DNA of 37,058 bases from Puniceicoccales bacterium (GCA_031290195.1 JAITOA010000014.1:1-37058), one strand, 5' to 3'; positions 1-8,141 are shown, numbered from the stretch's first letter. Notes: generated by a model from the letters alone, not told the origin. Numbers and translations: made by a program.

Positions 1-36
1 CAAAATGAGCAAATCCGCTTGAATATTTTTGGAAGC

Positions 37-116
37 GTTAGTTGTATTTCCATAAATACTTGCTAACGCTTAAGTCTCTCTGTAGTCGAGAAAAAAGAAC
101 TTTTTCCATCGGGGTA
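37..116. repeat. Dispersed 3'-end repeat, copy 1
   Basis: This segment shares about 55 bp with 35546-35599 (same orientation; shared core CATAAATACTTGCT, then TCTCTGTAGTCGAG). Its right part, 62-116, matches 30638-30693 in inverted orientation (AAAAAAGAACTTTTTCCATC). In all three places it lies at or close to the 3' end of a gene or gene remnant. Confidence 0.7.
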
Positions 117-823
117 ACAATTACCAAATTTCCCTCCTCGACTCTAATGTGAACGGACCTTGCCCGCACGCCGCTATCCCGTTGAATTCTGTGGGCTCTC
201 CTCTGGATTTGTTGCCGTGCGTTGTCGAGAGGATTCAAAGATTCTCGGGCCAGGGACGCCATGCTTCTCATCCTCTGCAATTCTCTGGAAATTGGTATGT
301 CAGCTCCTCCAGCAATTTGTTCGGCCATTCCTTCAGCAGCTGCAGTGGCTTTAAGGGTGTGAATGTCATGGTTAATCTCCGCTTCGTATTCCTCCAGTCT
401 CTGTCCATATTCATTTATCTTCGGGTCGAAGGCAATGCGGCACGGAACCTGCTTTCCGGCTCCGTACCTGCGTCCCGACGGCGGCGGCACTCCCCGCGGC
501 GAACGCATCGGTCCATGGGTCGGAACTTCTGCGGTTTCCGGCGATTGCGGCAGGGCGGCCGCATTGGCGTGCCCTTCCCGGTCAATGCCGCCGTCGGGCC
601 GCCAGGTACCAACTCTCCGGCCAAGAAACATTAGGCAGCTTTCCATGTTTCGCCTTTGAGCTTCTATGACCGGGTCGTAGTGCCCGGAGCGCCGGGTTAC
701 TGTTTCGGTGCCCTTTTTTATTTCGGGTGCCGTCGCCATCTCCTCCGACGGTGCAGTAGGAAAGTGCATTTTCCAGGGGCGGTTTACTAGGCTGTAGATG
801 TCCATGATGCTGTGTAACAGCAT
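38..823 (-). CDS. Unknown protein with dispersed-repeat 3' end
   Basis: I do not recognise this 261-residue protein. Its first ~130 residues are rich in Pro, Arg and Gly and look disordered. From about residue 130 it becomes charged and helical, with a heptad-like stretch around EYGQRLEEYEAEIN. The last ~20 residues (MEKVLFSRLQRDLSVSKYLW) are encoded by a dispersed repeat that recurs near 30643 in the same reading frame and at 35546 in another. Its start lies about 100 bp from the divergent gene at 922. No clear Shine-Dalgarno precedes the first ATG, and Met7 is an alternative start. No signal peptide or membrane segment is visible. The long frame and the in-frame match to the 30643 remnant support it being coding. 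Confidence 0.5.
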   Translation of the reverse strand: MLLHSIMDIYSLVNRPWKMHFPTAPSEEMATAPEIKKGTETVTRRSGHYDPVIEAQRRNMESCLMFLGRRVGTWRPDGGIDREGHANAAALPQSPETAEVPTHGPMRSPRGVPPPSGRRYGAGKQVPCRIAFDPKINEYGQRLEEYEAEINHDIHTLKATAAAEGMAEQIAGGADIPISRELQRMRSMASLARESLNPLDNARQQIQRRAHRIQRDSGVRARSVHIRVEEGNLVIVTPMEKVLFSRLQRDLSVSKYLWKYN

Positions 824-921
824 TTTACGAAGAATGTCAATGCCATATTTGCCGTCAAAGAATTGGAAGGGGAGTTATTTTTCTTGCCTTTCTAGAAGAA
901 TTCGCGCACTGAGGTCGCGCT

Positions 922-2583
922 ATGTGGTTTACTGTTCCGGCATTTGATAGGGGGAAGTTCGGAGGGGTTGCCGGGAAGCAATTTGAAAACTATATTGCTT
1001 CAAAACGAATAAACCCGGAATCTTTTGGAGGTGCGGAAGCGACCCAGAAGCAATTCGTGGAACACGTGGAGACGGCATTTTTTAACGTAGGCGGAGCAAG
1101 TACGCTCCTTGGGCTGATAGAATATTTTTTCTCCTATTGCGCGGGCTTCATTGTTCGAATGTTTGCTTCCAATAAAAAACTTGAGTTGCAGTTTTCCCAG
1201 AAATGGTTGCAAGCTGATGGTTACGGGCACGAGTGTGTGAAGCATGCCGTTAGTTATGCTGAATGTATGACCCGCCCTGAAAACCTCATGGATGCCATCG
1301 ACAACGCCATTGGACCCGATGGCCGCTTTTCCGTGACATACAACCATAATGGATCAGTAATACCTCTCCATAGACTGGGTTCCGGAGAACGCGAATGTAT
1401 TGTCAGTGCCCTTTCTTCGGGCGCAATAGGAATTGAAGGAGATAACGACTCCGAAAAATTAAAAAGCCTTTTCAATGGCGCATTTTTTGGAATTGAAGGT
1501 TTTTCTGTGGTGGAAAAACAGCCTGCCCCGTCCGACCAAGCCCCGTCGCAGGAAGCGCTGGATGGAGACACCGCCACTCCCACGGTCGATGCTACTAAAG
1601 ACCAAGATCTCCTCGAGTTAATGGAGAGCACCGTTGCAATTACCGGCGGGTTGTCAAAGAAGGCTCGTCAGGCGCGTGTTATCCAGGCCCTAGTTTGCCC
1701 GCAATTTGAGTTCCTCATGAAGGATAAAAATGTGCAGTCCGCGGTGTATGCTCTCCATTCCAGATTCTCTGGAACGGAAAAATTAGTTGGAAGCATGGAA
1801 GACAAAGAAGAATTTCGCAGGGCGTTTCTGTGGAATGTGACCCATGCCACGGTGAAGGCATGTTTCCGTCAGCAAACTATTGCTGACAAATCGGTAAAAT
1901 TTAATTTCCCCAAATTTCTGCAATCTGGTAGTTCCAGGGTGAAACATCTGGTGTTCAAGGGTATTCTTAAATCTGATTCTCCGGGCGCGGACGCAGATAG
2001 TTTCCTCCAAATGTCCCTTGCTGCAGCATTTAATGCAATTGGAACAGCCACGACATACGCCATCACGCCTAACTTCATTGGGGAAAGCATTATGAATGAA
2101 ATAGAAGCTTTCCGTTCTTCCATTATTCAATCGACGGGCCTTTCATTATACGCATACCGCAAATTAGACGCAATATTACAGGACAGTAAGAATAAAGTAT
2201 TTGAACGACTTATACGCAGAGTGATTTCTTCGATTCCTAGTACTCTGGCTGCCATCCCCGAATGGAGTGCTCCCAACGCACCGGACAAGTTAGTTGACGA
2301 TGGAAGAAGTGTAGCGGCTAGGTTCACTAATACCGTGGAAAACACGCCATTCGAAGGATTGTTTTCCGTGGGAATGGATGCACCCGAGGATGATGTGAAC
2401 AAATGTCTGAAACTTATGAGTGATGCCTATGTTTATCTCCAGAACAGAGTTAAAAAAATCGCAAAACTAGATGGCACGGAAATATGCAGCGTGAAACTTA
2501 AGGACCCACTCGAAAGCCATCAGATATTTTCCGAAGCCGATGCGGAGCAGCTTAGGAAAATTCGAAATCGGGGGAAGACATGA
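922..2583 (+). CDS. Large unknown helical protein
   Basis: The product is 553 residues and I do not recognise it. Near residues 52-76 there is a hydrophobic stretch (around LLGLIEYFFSYCAGFIVRMF) that could be one membrane segment or a buried helix. An acidic Asp/Glu/Pro/Thr-rich linker follows near residues 200-230. The remainder is predicted mostly helical from its composition. It ends in a basic tail (KIRNRGKT). The gene is AT-richer than the dnaN or phage genes. It is divergent from the gene at 38-823, with about 100 bp between them. The upstream GAGGTCG is only a weak ribosome site. It resembles the other large orphan proteins of the window in length and style, but I see no sequence similarity to them. 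Confidence 0.7.
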   Translation: MWFTVPAFDRGKFGGVAGKQFENYIASKRINPESFGGAEATQKQFVEHVETAFFNVGGASTLLGLIEYFFSYCAGFIVRMFASNKKLELQFSQKWLQADGYGHECVKHAVSYAECMTRPENLMDAIDNAIGPDGRFSVTYNHNGSVIPLHRLGSGERECIVSALSSGAIGIEGDNDSEKLKSLFNGAFFGIEGFSVVEKQPAPSDQAPSQEALDGDTATPTVDATKDQDLLELMESTVAITGGLSKKARQARVIQALVCPQFEFLMKDKNVQSAVYALHSRFSGTEKLVGSMEDKEEFRRAFLWNVTHATVKACFRQQTIADKSVKFNFPKFLQSGSSRVKHLVFKGILKSDSPGADADSFLQMSLAAAFNAIGTATTYAITPNFIGESIMNEIEAFRSSIIQSTGLSLYAYRKLDAILQDSKNKVFERLIRRVISSIPSTLAAIPEWSAPNAPDKLVDDGRSVAARFTNTVENTPFEGLFSVGMDAPEDDVNKCLKLMSDAYVYLQNRVKKIAKLDGTEICSVKLKDPLESHQIFSEADAEQLRKIRNRGKT

Positions 2584-2615
2584 ATTAACGAATTCTCCAT
2601 GAAGAAGTTGGGGGG

Positions 2616-2665
2616 GCGAAAAAGACTCCTTTGGCCTTTTCTCGCCTTTCAAAAAACTTTTTTTT
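2616..2665 (+). terminator. Possible terminator after 553-aa gene
   Basis: An imperfect hairpin pairs GCGAAAAAG with CTTTTCTCGC. A run of eight T lies about 13 nt beyond it, 35-80 nt after the stop codon. The bulge and the distance to the T-run make this weak. Confidence 0.3.
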
Positions 2666-2835
2666 AAAAGGGGCCCGGCCAATCGCCTCGGTTGTCCCTG
2701 GGGATGTGAAAGTGCGACCTGTTGCTGGGGTCCAGGGCAGAAAAGTGGGTGCGCTGGACGGCCGCCGTGTCTTTTCGAATAAAAAATTGTAAACAGCATT
2801 GCTTTTTTCGAAAAATTAGTCCATGGGCTCTGGCC

Positions 2836-3609
2836 ATGGATAGAGCTTTATCAGTGTCCCACACCGGGGGATATGAAGGTTGCAAAGCCCATACAGGTGG
2901 TCCAGGTTACCGTGCCGTTGGCGGTGGTCGTTGCATTGCAGGTGACTTTGAGGTCCTTCAGAGCGGTAGCAGAGAGGAATTTTCAGCTCTTTTGGACGGT
3001 TTGCGCGCCGATGGGGTCCGATGTCTGGAATTGCTGGATGCATGTGACACTCTCGACCCAGAGGCCTTGGATGAACTGGCAACCGCCGTCATGGGGCACA
3101 TCGTAAATGAAATAGACTGCGGCGACGAATGGGCAACGTTCATGCTTGGTTTTTTGTTTCATTTGAAAAATAAACAAAAAAATTTGGCTGCAAATCAGCG
3201 CAGAGTCTTTGACGTCTTGCTGGTAAAAGTCAACGAATTTAATGCTCTCCATGACAGGGTTAGGGCTTTTGTGAGACAGCAAGAACTCCACGAGGAAGTG
3301 GAGCGTAGGCGGCAAGAACTAGAGGCCGAGACAGAGTGCGTGCGACAGGAGGAAGAAGAGGCAACGGAGCGCCTGCGGGGTGAAGCGGCGCAACAGCGGT
3401 TAGCAGATGAAGCGGAGACGGAGCGCCTGCAACAGGAAGGGCTGGAGGAGCTTGAACTTTTGCGGCACATGGAACCCATGGACTGGCGGAAAGTGGCCTC
3501 CCGTATTCCGCTAGTCGGTTGGCTTTTCAGGAAAAGCGAAAGTGCACCCGCAGGCCAAGACCAAGCGAACTTGGCCGATGTAAACCAAGGCCATGTAAAT
3601 TTTTCGTAG
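2836..3609 (+). CDS. Coiled-coil family protein, member 1
   Basis: This is member 1 of a four-member family in this window (others at 3702-4525, 26988-27782 and 28048-28710). The shared N-terminal helical domain starts at about residue 37 with DFEVLQSGSREEF and contains a conserved CG-x-x-W motif (IDCGDEWATFMLGFLF). A long Glu/Arg/Gln coiled coil follows (about residues 150-215), with repeated ETERLQQE-type heptads. Unlike members 2 and 3, it ends without a glycine-zipper tail. The frame is open further upstream to 2722. I chose the ATG at 2836 because MDRALSVS aligns in position with MDTRLNVR of member 4, both about 36-39 residues before the conserved block. The function is unknown; a scaffold or secreted-effector role is speculation. 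Confidence 0.65.
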   Translation: MDRALSVSHTGGYEGCKAHTGGPGYRAVGGGRCIAGDFEVLQSGSREEFSALLDGLRADGVRCLELLDACDTLDPEALDELATAVMGHIVNEIDCGDEWATFMLGFLFHLKNKQKNLAANQRRVFDVLLVKVNEFNALHDRVRAFVRQQELHEEVERRRQELEAETECVRQEEEEATERLRGEAAQQRLADEAETERLQQEGLEELELLRHMEPMDWRKVASRIPLVGWLFRKSESAPAGQDQANLADVNQGHVNFS

Positions 3610-3635
3610 GCCTGTGGAGAGCTTTCATTTCACTT

Positions 3636-3649
3636 TTCTCCTAGGAGAA
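3636..3649. other. 14-bp perfect palindrome
   Basis: TTCTCCTAGGAGAA is a perfect palindrome between family members 1 and 2. It has no loop and no following T-run, so it is more like a protein-binding site than a terminator. Its role is unknown. Confidence 0.3.
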
Positions 3650-3701
3650 GAATGTGATAGATGATCTGCAGGCCTTCGGAATCGTTAATTTACGGTAAAA
3701 A

Positions 3702-4525
3702 ATGTCAGTGTTGTTGACCTGTGCACGCCTAATTTGCGCTTATCTTTCCGTGAGTAACCAGTTACAAGTTTTGAGAAGAGGGGATAGGGCTTCCATTTTA
3801 GGCGTCGTTGATGTCTATGAGGACGATGCATTGAGCAGCAAAGGTATGCTTGACTGCATTAAACAACTAGCAGGAGCGCCATGGTTTGGGTAATTACGCG
3901 TAACATCGTGAAGAACGCTGGGTGTGGGGACCAGTGGGCGTCCTGTTTAATTGCGCTAAAGATGGCTCCCGGTGAACTTTCTTCGGAGGCTTATCGGAGC
4001 CTGATTGGAGAGTTCTTGGTTGCCGCCGAAGTTGCCCTCCGTGAAGTTGACATTGATGCCAGAATCAGGCTTCCAGAAGAAGCGCGGGTAGCGGCTGAAG
4101 AGGCAATACAAAGAGCACATCAGGAAACCGAGCGAGTGAGGGCGGAAGGGCAGGCGCAAGTAATAGCTGCACAGGAGCAAGCCGATCATTCACGGGCAAC
4201 TGACCAACGGACGACTATTAATAAACAGAAGGAAGCCGACCATGCAAAGGCAGTTGACCAACAGGCAACCAATAGGGCTAATGCGGAGGAAGAACGGGAA
4301 ACTGCACGGCGTAGACGGGAAGCGGAGACATTTGGAGCAGTACTTGGCGGTGCTACGGGTGCTTTCTCGGGAGGCGGCATCGGCGCTTTCATTGGCTCAT
4401 TGATTGTTCCTGGCATTGGAACGGCCATTGGCGCCGCCATAGGTGCCGGCCTCGGCGGTGGAGTGGTTGCAGGTGCCGGTGTGGCAATTGCCCAGGCCGC
4501 ACACCGGCTTCCAGAGCCAAAGTGA
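3702..4525 (+). pseudogene. Coiled-coil family protein, member 2 (frameshifted)
   Basis: Two overlapping frames together rebuild one family member. Frame one (3702-3893) has the N-terminal signature LQVLRRGDRASI and stops after GAPWFG. Frame two (3881-4525) continues the homology with GCGDQWASCLIAL, then a coiled coil (AHQETERVRAEGQAQ). It ends in a glycine-zipper membrane tail of about 55 residues (GGATGAFSGGGIGAFIGSLI and onward). The break is a -1 shift around 3881-3893. The ATG at 3881 has GGAG four bases upstream, so the second frame could be translated by itself as a 214-residue protein. I see no canonical slippery heptamer at the junction. This is either a decayed gene, a split gene kept by coupled re-initiation, or a sequencing error. 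Confidence 0.6.
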
Positions 4526-4529
4526 TGTT

Positions 4530-5753
4530 CTACGGAGGCCAGGCTACCTTGGTGAAAAATTCCTGCAAGTTTTTCACCTTGAACCCGACGTAGCGGCAGG
4601 CGTAGGAATTTTCCGGGGTAAATTCTTCGGAAATTTCCGGCCGTAGTAGGTTCTCCCATTCGGCCAGGACTCCATTTCGGGTTCGCAGTTCGGCGATGGT
4701 CCTCTTTACCCTTTCCAGTCGGCAAAGAGTCATGGAAATTTCTAATCCTTCAAAGCCGCAGACTTCCAGAATGCGTCGCACGGTGGCAGGGTCTGCCCTG
4801 CCGATGGCCGCCTCCCGTTCCGTGATGAAGGGAATTTTTTGCAGGGGTAATTTGATGTATTTTTGACCCGGAAAGCGGCTGATTTCGTCGTTGTCGGGAA
4901 AGCAGGCGTCGCCGTCAAAGCCCCTCTCCGTCGTCGTGTTTTTGCAGTGGCGGTCCCCCTGGCCGGTGACCATGTCCTGCAGTTGCAAATTGCCCATGTG
5001 CCCGACGAACTGCACCATTTCCTCGCGGGTGGGGGGGGTCTTCTCCAGAATGCGCAGCGCAAAGTAGGGTCTCCGAATCTCATAGCCACCCCTATCCACA
5101 TCCTTTTTTGCGCGGGAAATCCTATAATTTTTCCAGAGAAACTCCCTGAATTTTTTATTCATCTCCTCCTTTTCCTTCGCCGCTTCCTCCTTGGAAATTT
5201 CCTCGGTTTCCTTCTTGAGGTGATACTTTGCCCAAAATTCCTTGAAGGCCTCGGCGCGCGGTTGAAATTGCTCCTTCTGGAGAAAATCGCAGAGCATCAA
5301 TGGATTGCCCTCCGCTATTTCCATGGAAACTCCGGGCATATCCCGGACGATGGCCATCTCCGCCGCGACGACGGCCACCCGGGCACGGTCCGGCCGGGGC
5401 GCCAGGGATTCAAAGTAGGTGGCCAGGCGGAAGGAGGCCACGTTGCGGCGGATGATTTTTTGACCGTGGTCGGCGGCGACATCCCCGAGCCGCAGACCGT
5501 ACTTGCCCAGGAGAGTAACCGTTTTTTCTGGGACATTGTCCAGGGCTTTGAAAATGCGGCGCGTTCCATCCTCGTGGACAACGGAATAGAGGGAACTCAT
5601 CGCACCGGATTCGATGGCGTCCATGTGCCTCACGGGACCGCGGTCAACGGGGACAATGGGGTCAAAAATTCCCGCAAGGGGGAATTCCGCGGCCGCCGCC
5701 GCACCGGGCGGCTGGCCGGCACGGGACCCACCATTCTCCGCGGAAATCCCCAT
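4530..5753 (-). CDS. Putative PI3K/actin-fragmin-kinase-like kinase
   Basis: The 407-residue protein has kinase-like motifs in the right order. A small-lobe pattern with a Gly/Ser loop and possible ATP-binding lysine (IESGAMSSLYSVVHEDG, then RIFKAL, Lys69) lies near residues 47-71. A catalytic loop GQGDRHCKN (Asp267, Arg268, His269, Asn272) matches the D-R-H-x-x-N loop of PI3/PI4 kinases and actin-fragmin kinases. An acidic PDND at 286-289 lies where the metal-binding Asp is expected. A Lys/Glu-rich helix is inserted near residues 180-200. The substrate (lipid or protein) cannot be told. It is the third gene downstream of dnaN on the same strand, 56 bp after the membrane protein. It is convergent with member 2, with only 4 bp between the stops. 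The ATG at 5753 has a poorly spaced GGAGG; no other start is better. Confidence 0.55.
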   Translation of the reverse strand: MGISAENGGSRAGQPPGAAAAAEFPLAGIFDPIVPVDRGPVRHMDAIESGAMSSLYSVVHEDGTRRIFKALDNVPEKTVTLLGKYGLRLGDVAADHGQKIIRRNVASFRLATYFESLAPRPDRARVAVVAAEMAIVRDMPGVSMEIAEGNPLMLCDFLQKEQFQPRAEAFKEFWAKYHLKKETEEISKEEAAKEKEEMNKKFREFLWKNYRISRAKKDVDRGGYEIRRPYFALRILEKTPPTREEMVQFVGHMGNLQLQDMVTGQGDRHCKNTTTERGFDGDACFPDNDEISRFPGQKYIKLPLQKIPFITEREAAIGRADPATVRRILEVCGFEGLEISMTLCRLERVKRTIAELRTRNGVLAEWENLLRPEISEEFTPENSYACRYVGFKVKNLQEFFTKVAWPP

Positions 5754-5809
5754 CTCCAGAGCAGTTTATCCTCCGTCTCGAAAACAGTCAATGGGATAGT
5801 AATCGCCGA

Positions 5810-6697
5810 TCAACCGAGCGGCCGGCCAAAGTAGCGGAGAAGGAAAACTTCAAGCCAGATGCGAAAGCCGGCCTCGGAACCGAAGCGCAGGGAAGAGCGG
5901 CCGGCGCCGGCGCCGGCGATCAGAAAATTCCGCCCCCTATTCTCCTCCAGCAGCGCGTCCTGCAGCCCATTCAGCATTTCGATGGGATTCCCATCCATCG
6001 CCGCGGGGGAACGGTCGCAGAGGCGGCGCCGATGCAGGGCAAGTAGGCGGAAAAGGGATGCCACCAGCGGCCGCCGCCGCACGTCCCAGGAATCCGGGTA
6101 ATAGCCGGCAAAGACGCCGCAGAAATTCTCCGTGACGATTGTCCGCCCACCGCCGTCCACGGAATAGAAAATGAAGGAGGCCGGAGCCGTCCCCTCCAAC
6201 GGTAGCGGAAAACGCATGACGAGACGGATCTGCCGGTCAGCGGAGAGAAGAATGGGACAGAGAAATAGCAATTTTCCCCTGTGGTCCACCCGGGCCATGG
6301 TTTCCAGCAAAAATCCGCCGCATTCCTTGGAATTTTGCACGCTGCGCAGGTCCGGAGCATTGGGCCAGAGGGATAGATCGTCGGCGGGGTCATAGCGAAG
6401 ACAGAAGGGCGCCTCCATGTCGCCGAGCCGGCGCACCTGCCCCCAGGTCGCCATGCCTTCCGCCAGGAACCACAGCGTCAAACCGGTGGCCACGAGGAGC
6501 CCGAAGGGAGCTGGATTCCCGGTGAAAAATTTTACCGCATAGGCAAAGGTCGTTCCCGTGGCTCCGAAACGGAGCCAGCGCAGAAAGATGGCCGAAAAAT
6601 TTCCCCGGAGACGGATGCTGGCGTAGAGAAAAGAGGAAAGCAGAAACAGAGAAATACCCAATCCTTCGCGGTAGAAATTCCCATGCGCCGTGACCAT
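5810..6697 (-). CDS. Membrane protein downstream of dnaN
   Basis: The product is a 295-residue unknown protein with a membrane-embedded N-terminal third. Hydrophobic segments lie near residues 13-28 (LGISLFLLSSFLYASI), about 40-58 (weaker) and 64-82 (PFGLLVATGLTLWFLAEG). The soluble remainder is Arg-rich with several aromatic residues. It has an open frame from a TTG overlapping the dnaN stop. I prefer the ATG at 6697, which has TGAGGG six bases upstream; that Shine-Dalgarno overlaps the dnaN stop codon, so translation is probably coupled to dnaN. I do not recognise the family. The position suggests co-transcription with dnaN rather than a replication role. Confidence 0.7.
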   Translation of the reverse strand: MVTAHGNFYREGLGISLFLLSSFLYASIRLRGNFSAIFLRWLRFGATGTTFAYAVKFFTGNPAPFGLLVATGLTLWFLAEGMATWGQVRRLGDMEAPFCLRYDPADDLSLWPNAPDLRSVQNSKECGGFLLETMARVDHRGKLLFLCPILLSADRQIRLVMRFPLPLEGTAPASFIFYSVDGGGRTIVTENFCGVFAGYYPDSWDVRRRPLVASLFRLLALHRRRLCDRSPAAMDGNPIEMLNGLQDALLEENRGRNFLIAGAGAGRSSLRFGSEAGFRIWLEVFLLRYFGRPLG

Positions 6698-6705
6698 TTT
6701 TTCCC

Positions 6706-7830
6706 TCAAACAACGCCGCTGCGGAGGGGCATGACAACGCAGAGAAAGTGATCGCCGGCCCTGAGAACTCCCGGACTGAGAGGGTCGCGGAACTCGAAGG
6801 CAATTTCTTCGCAGTTAAGGGCCCGCAGCGGTTCAATGAGGTAGCGGGGATTGAAGGAGATCTCCGTCTCCCCCGGTTCCGGGAAAATGATGGCCACGCG
6901 CTCGTGGGCCTCCCCAAATTCCACGCTCGCCGCAAAAACTTCCAGGAGATTTTCGGAAAATTTTAACCGCACGGAGGGGCCGGTTCCACTGCTCACCAAC
7001 GTTGCCCGCTGCAGAGCTTCCAGGAACATTTCCCGGCCGATCCGGACCCTCCGTTCGGCGGGTCCGGGGATGACCTGCTTGCAATTGGGGTAGTTGCCCT
7101 CCACCACCTTGCTCACCGCGTGGATGCGCCCCGGAGACTGTGCCGACTCCGACTGGGATAGGGTAAAGGCAACCTGGCGGCCGGTGAAGGAAAAGCGGAC
7201 AGATTCCGCGCCGGGAAGCAGACGCAGCAGCTCCGCGGCCGTCCCAGACGGAAGAATCAGCGACCCCTCCTCCCCGGAGCAGGGAATGGAATCGACGGCG
7301 AGGCGGCGGCCATCCGTCGCCATCAGGGAAAATTGTCCCCCTCCCACCTGCACGCAGATGCCGTTCAAAATTTGCCGGTGGCCGTCGCTGGACTGGGCGT
7401 ACTCCACGTGGCGCAGGGCGAGAAACAATTGCTCCGCCGAAAAATCAAGGGTTCTGGCTTTTTCAAGGGTCGGCAGGGAGGGAAAGTCGGCGGCGGGCAG
7501 GCAGGGGAGACGGAAGAGGGAGCCGCCGCCGGAAATTCGCATCGACTTCCCCGTTGGGCACAGCTCAAAGTCCAGTTCTCCGGCTGGAATGGCCCGGGCA
7601 ATGCTGGCTAATTTTTTTACCGGCAACGTCGTCACCCCGGCTCCTGGGACGGAGGCAGCAACGGAACAGCAAATTCCAAGGTCCAGGTTCGTCGCGGTTA
7701 GCGTCAGCTCATCCCCCGTCGCCTCCAGCAGAACATTTCCCAAAATGGACATGGACGGCTTCGCGGAAACCGGGCTCCCGACCGCCTGCAGGCCGTCGCA
7801 GAGAATCTTCCTATCTACGGTGAACTTCAT
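6706..7830 (-). CDS. dnaN: DNA polymerase III sliding clamp (beta subunit)
   Basis: This encodes the processivity clamp that encircles DNA and tethers polymerase III at the replication fork. The 374 residues match the usual length (~365-380) and three-domain layout. The start MKFTVDRKILCDGLQAV, the domain-2 stretch LMATDGRRLAVDS and the C-terminal FLCVVMPLR match the family well. dnaA and recF are not beside it, so this is not the classical dnaA-dnaN-recF origin cluster. It heads an apparent operon with a membrane protein and a putative kinase. No strong Shine-Dalgarno precedes the ATG. The upstream side abuts the tandem repeat that begins at 7847. Confidence 0.95.
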   Translation of the reverse strand: MKFTVDRKILCDGLQAVGSPVSAKPSMSILGNVLLEATGDELTLTATNLDLGICCSVAASVPGAGVTTLPVKKLASIARAIPAGELDFELCPTGKSMRISGGGSLFRLPCLPAADFPSLPTLEKARTLDFSAEQLFLALRHVEYAQSSDGHRQILNGICVQVGGGQFSLMATDGRRLAVDSIPCSGEEGSLILPSGTAAELLRLLPGAESVRFSFTGRQVAFTLSQSESAQSPGRIHAVSKVVEGNYPNCKQVIPGPAERRVRIGREMFLEALQRATLVSSGTGPSVRLKFSENLLEVFAASVEFGEAHERVAIIFPEPGETEISFNPRYLIEPLRALNCEEIAFEFRDPLSPGVLRAGDHFLCVVMPLRSGVV

Positions 7831-8141
7831 TAAGAATTAGGAAGATTTGCCGCCGCCGCAGTGACGCTGTCAACGTTTTTTTATCCCCGCCCCGGCTTGC
7901 CGGGGCGGAAAGTTTGAAATCCATCATTTTTCGGCCATTTCCGGCGGCGTTGGCGAATTTGTGTCCTCCAGGAAGATGGCGGGGGCATGTGCCATGTTGG
8001 TAATTCGCACAACTGCTAATGTTTGAGCCGGCTCCAACGGGGATTCTTAGGATGATTCCTGGGAATTGCAGTTTCTTCTTTTTTAAGAAGAAGGCAAAAA
8101 CATTTTACGTTGATTGGAAAAAGTTATAAAATGTAAATTCT
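7831..8141 (+). promoter_or_regulatory. Conserved non-coding leader A with promoter
   Basis: This is the gap between dnaN and the first duplicated gene. It holds a perfect 9-bp stem (CCGCCCCGG/CCGGGGCGG, 7887-7908, loop CTTG). It also holds a long stretch nearly identical to leader B (around GCTAATGTTTGAGCCGGCTC) and a likely promoter: TTTTAC (8103-8108), 16 bp, TATAAA (8125-8130). The predicted transcript start would fall only a few bases before the GTG at 8142, so the message may be nearly leaderless. The T-run lies on the upstream side of the hairpin, so it is not a standard terminator on either strand. Confidence 0.5.

Noticed and set aside
3195-3479. Ser/Arg/Cys-rich minus-strand frame opposite the coiled-coil stalk
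   Set aside because: It is the antisense of repeated GAG/CGG codons and has no features of a real protein.
3881-3893. Programmed -1 ribosomal frameshift in family member 2
   Set aside because: The junction reads TGG TTT GGG TAA, which is not a canonical X-XXY-YYZ slippery heptamer, and no strong downstream stem was seen.
7887-7908. GC hairpin upstream of the first duplicated gene as a rho-independent terminator
   Set aside because: The T-run is on the 5' side of the stem on the plus strand, and the minus strand has A-run rather than T-run after it. It does not fit a terminator in either direction.
7831-8141. Replication origin beside dnaN
   Set aside because: Only a single TTATCC-like word is present; there is no cluster of DnaA boxes, no dnaA and no clear unwinding element.
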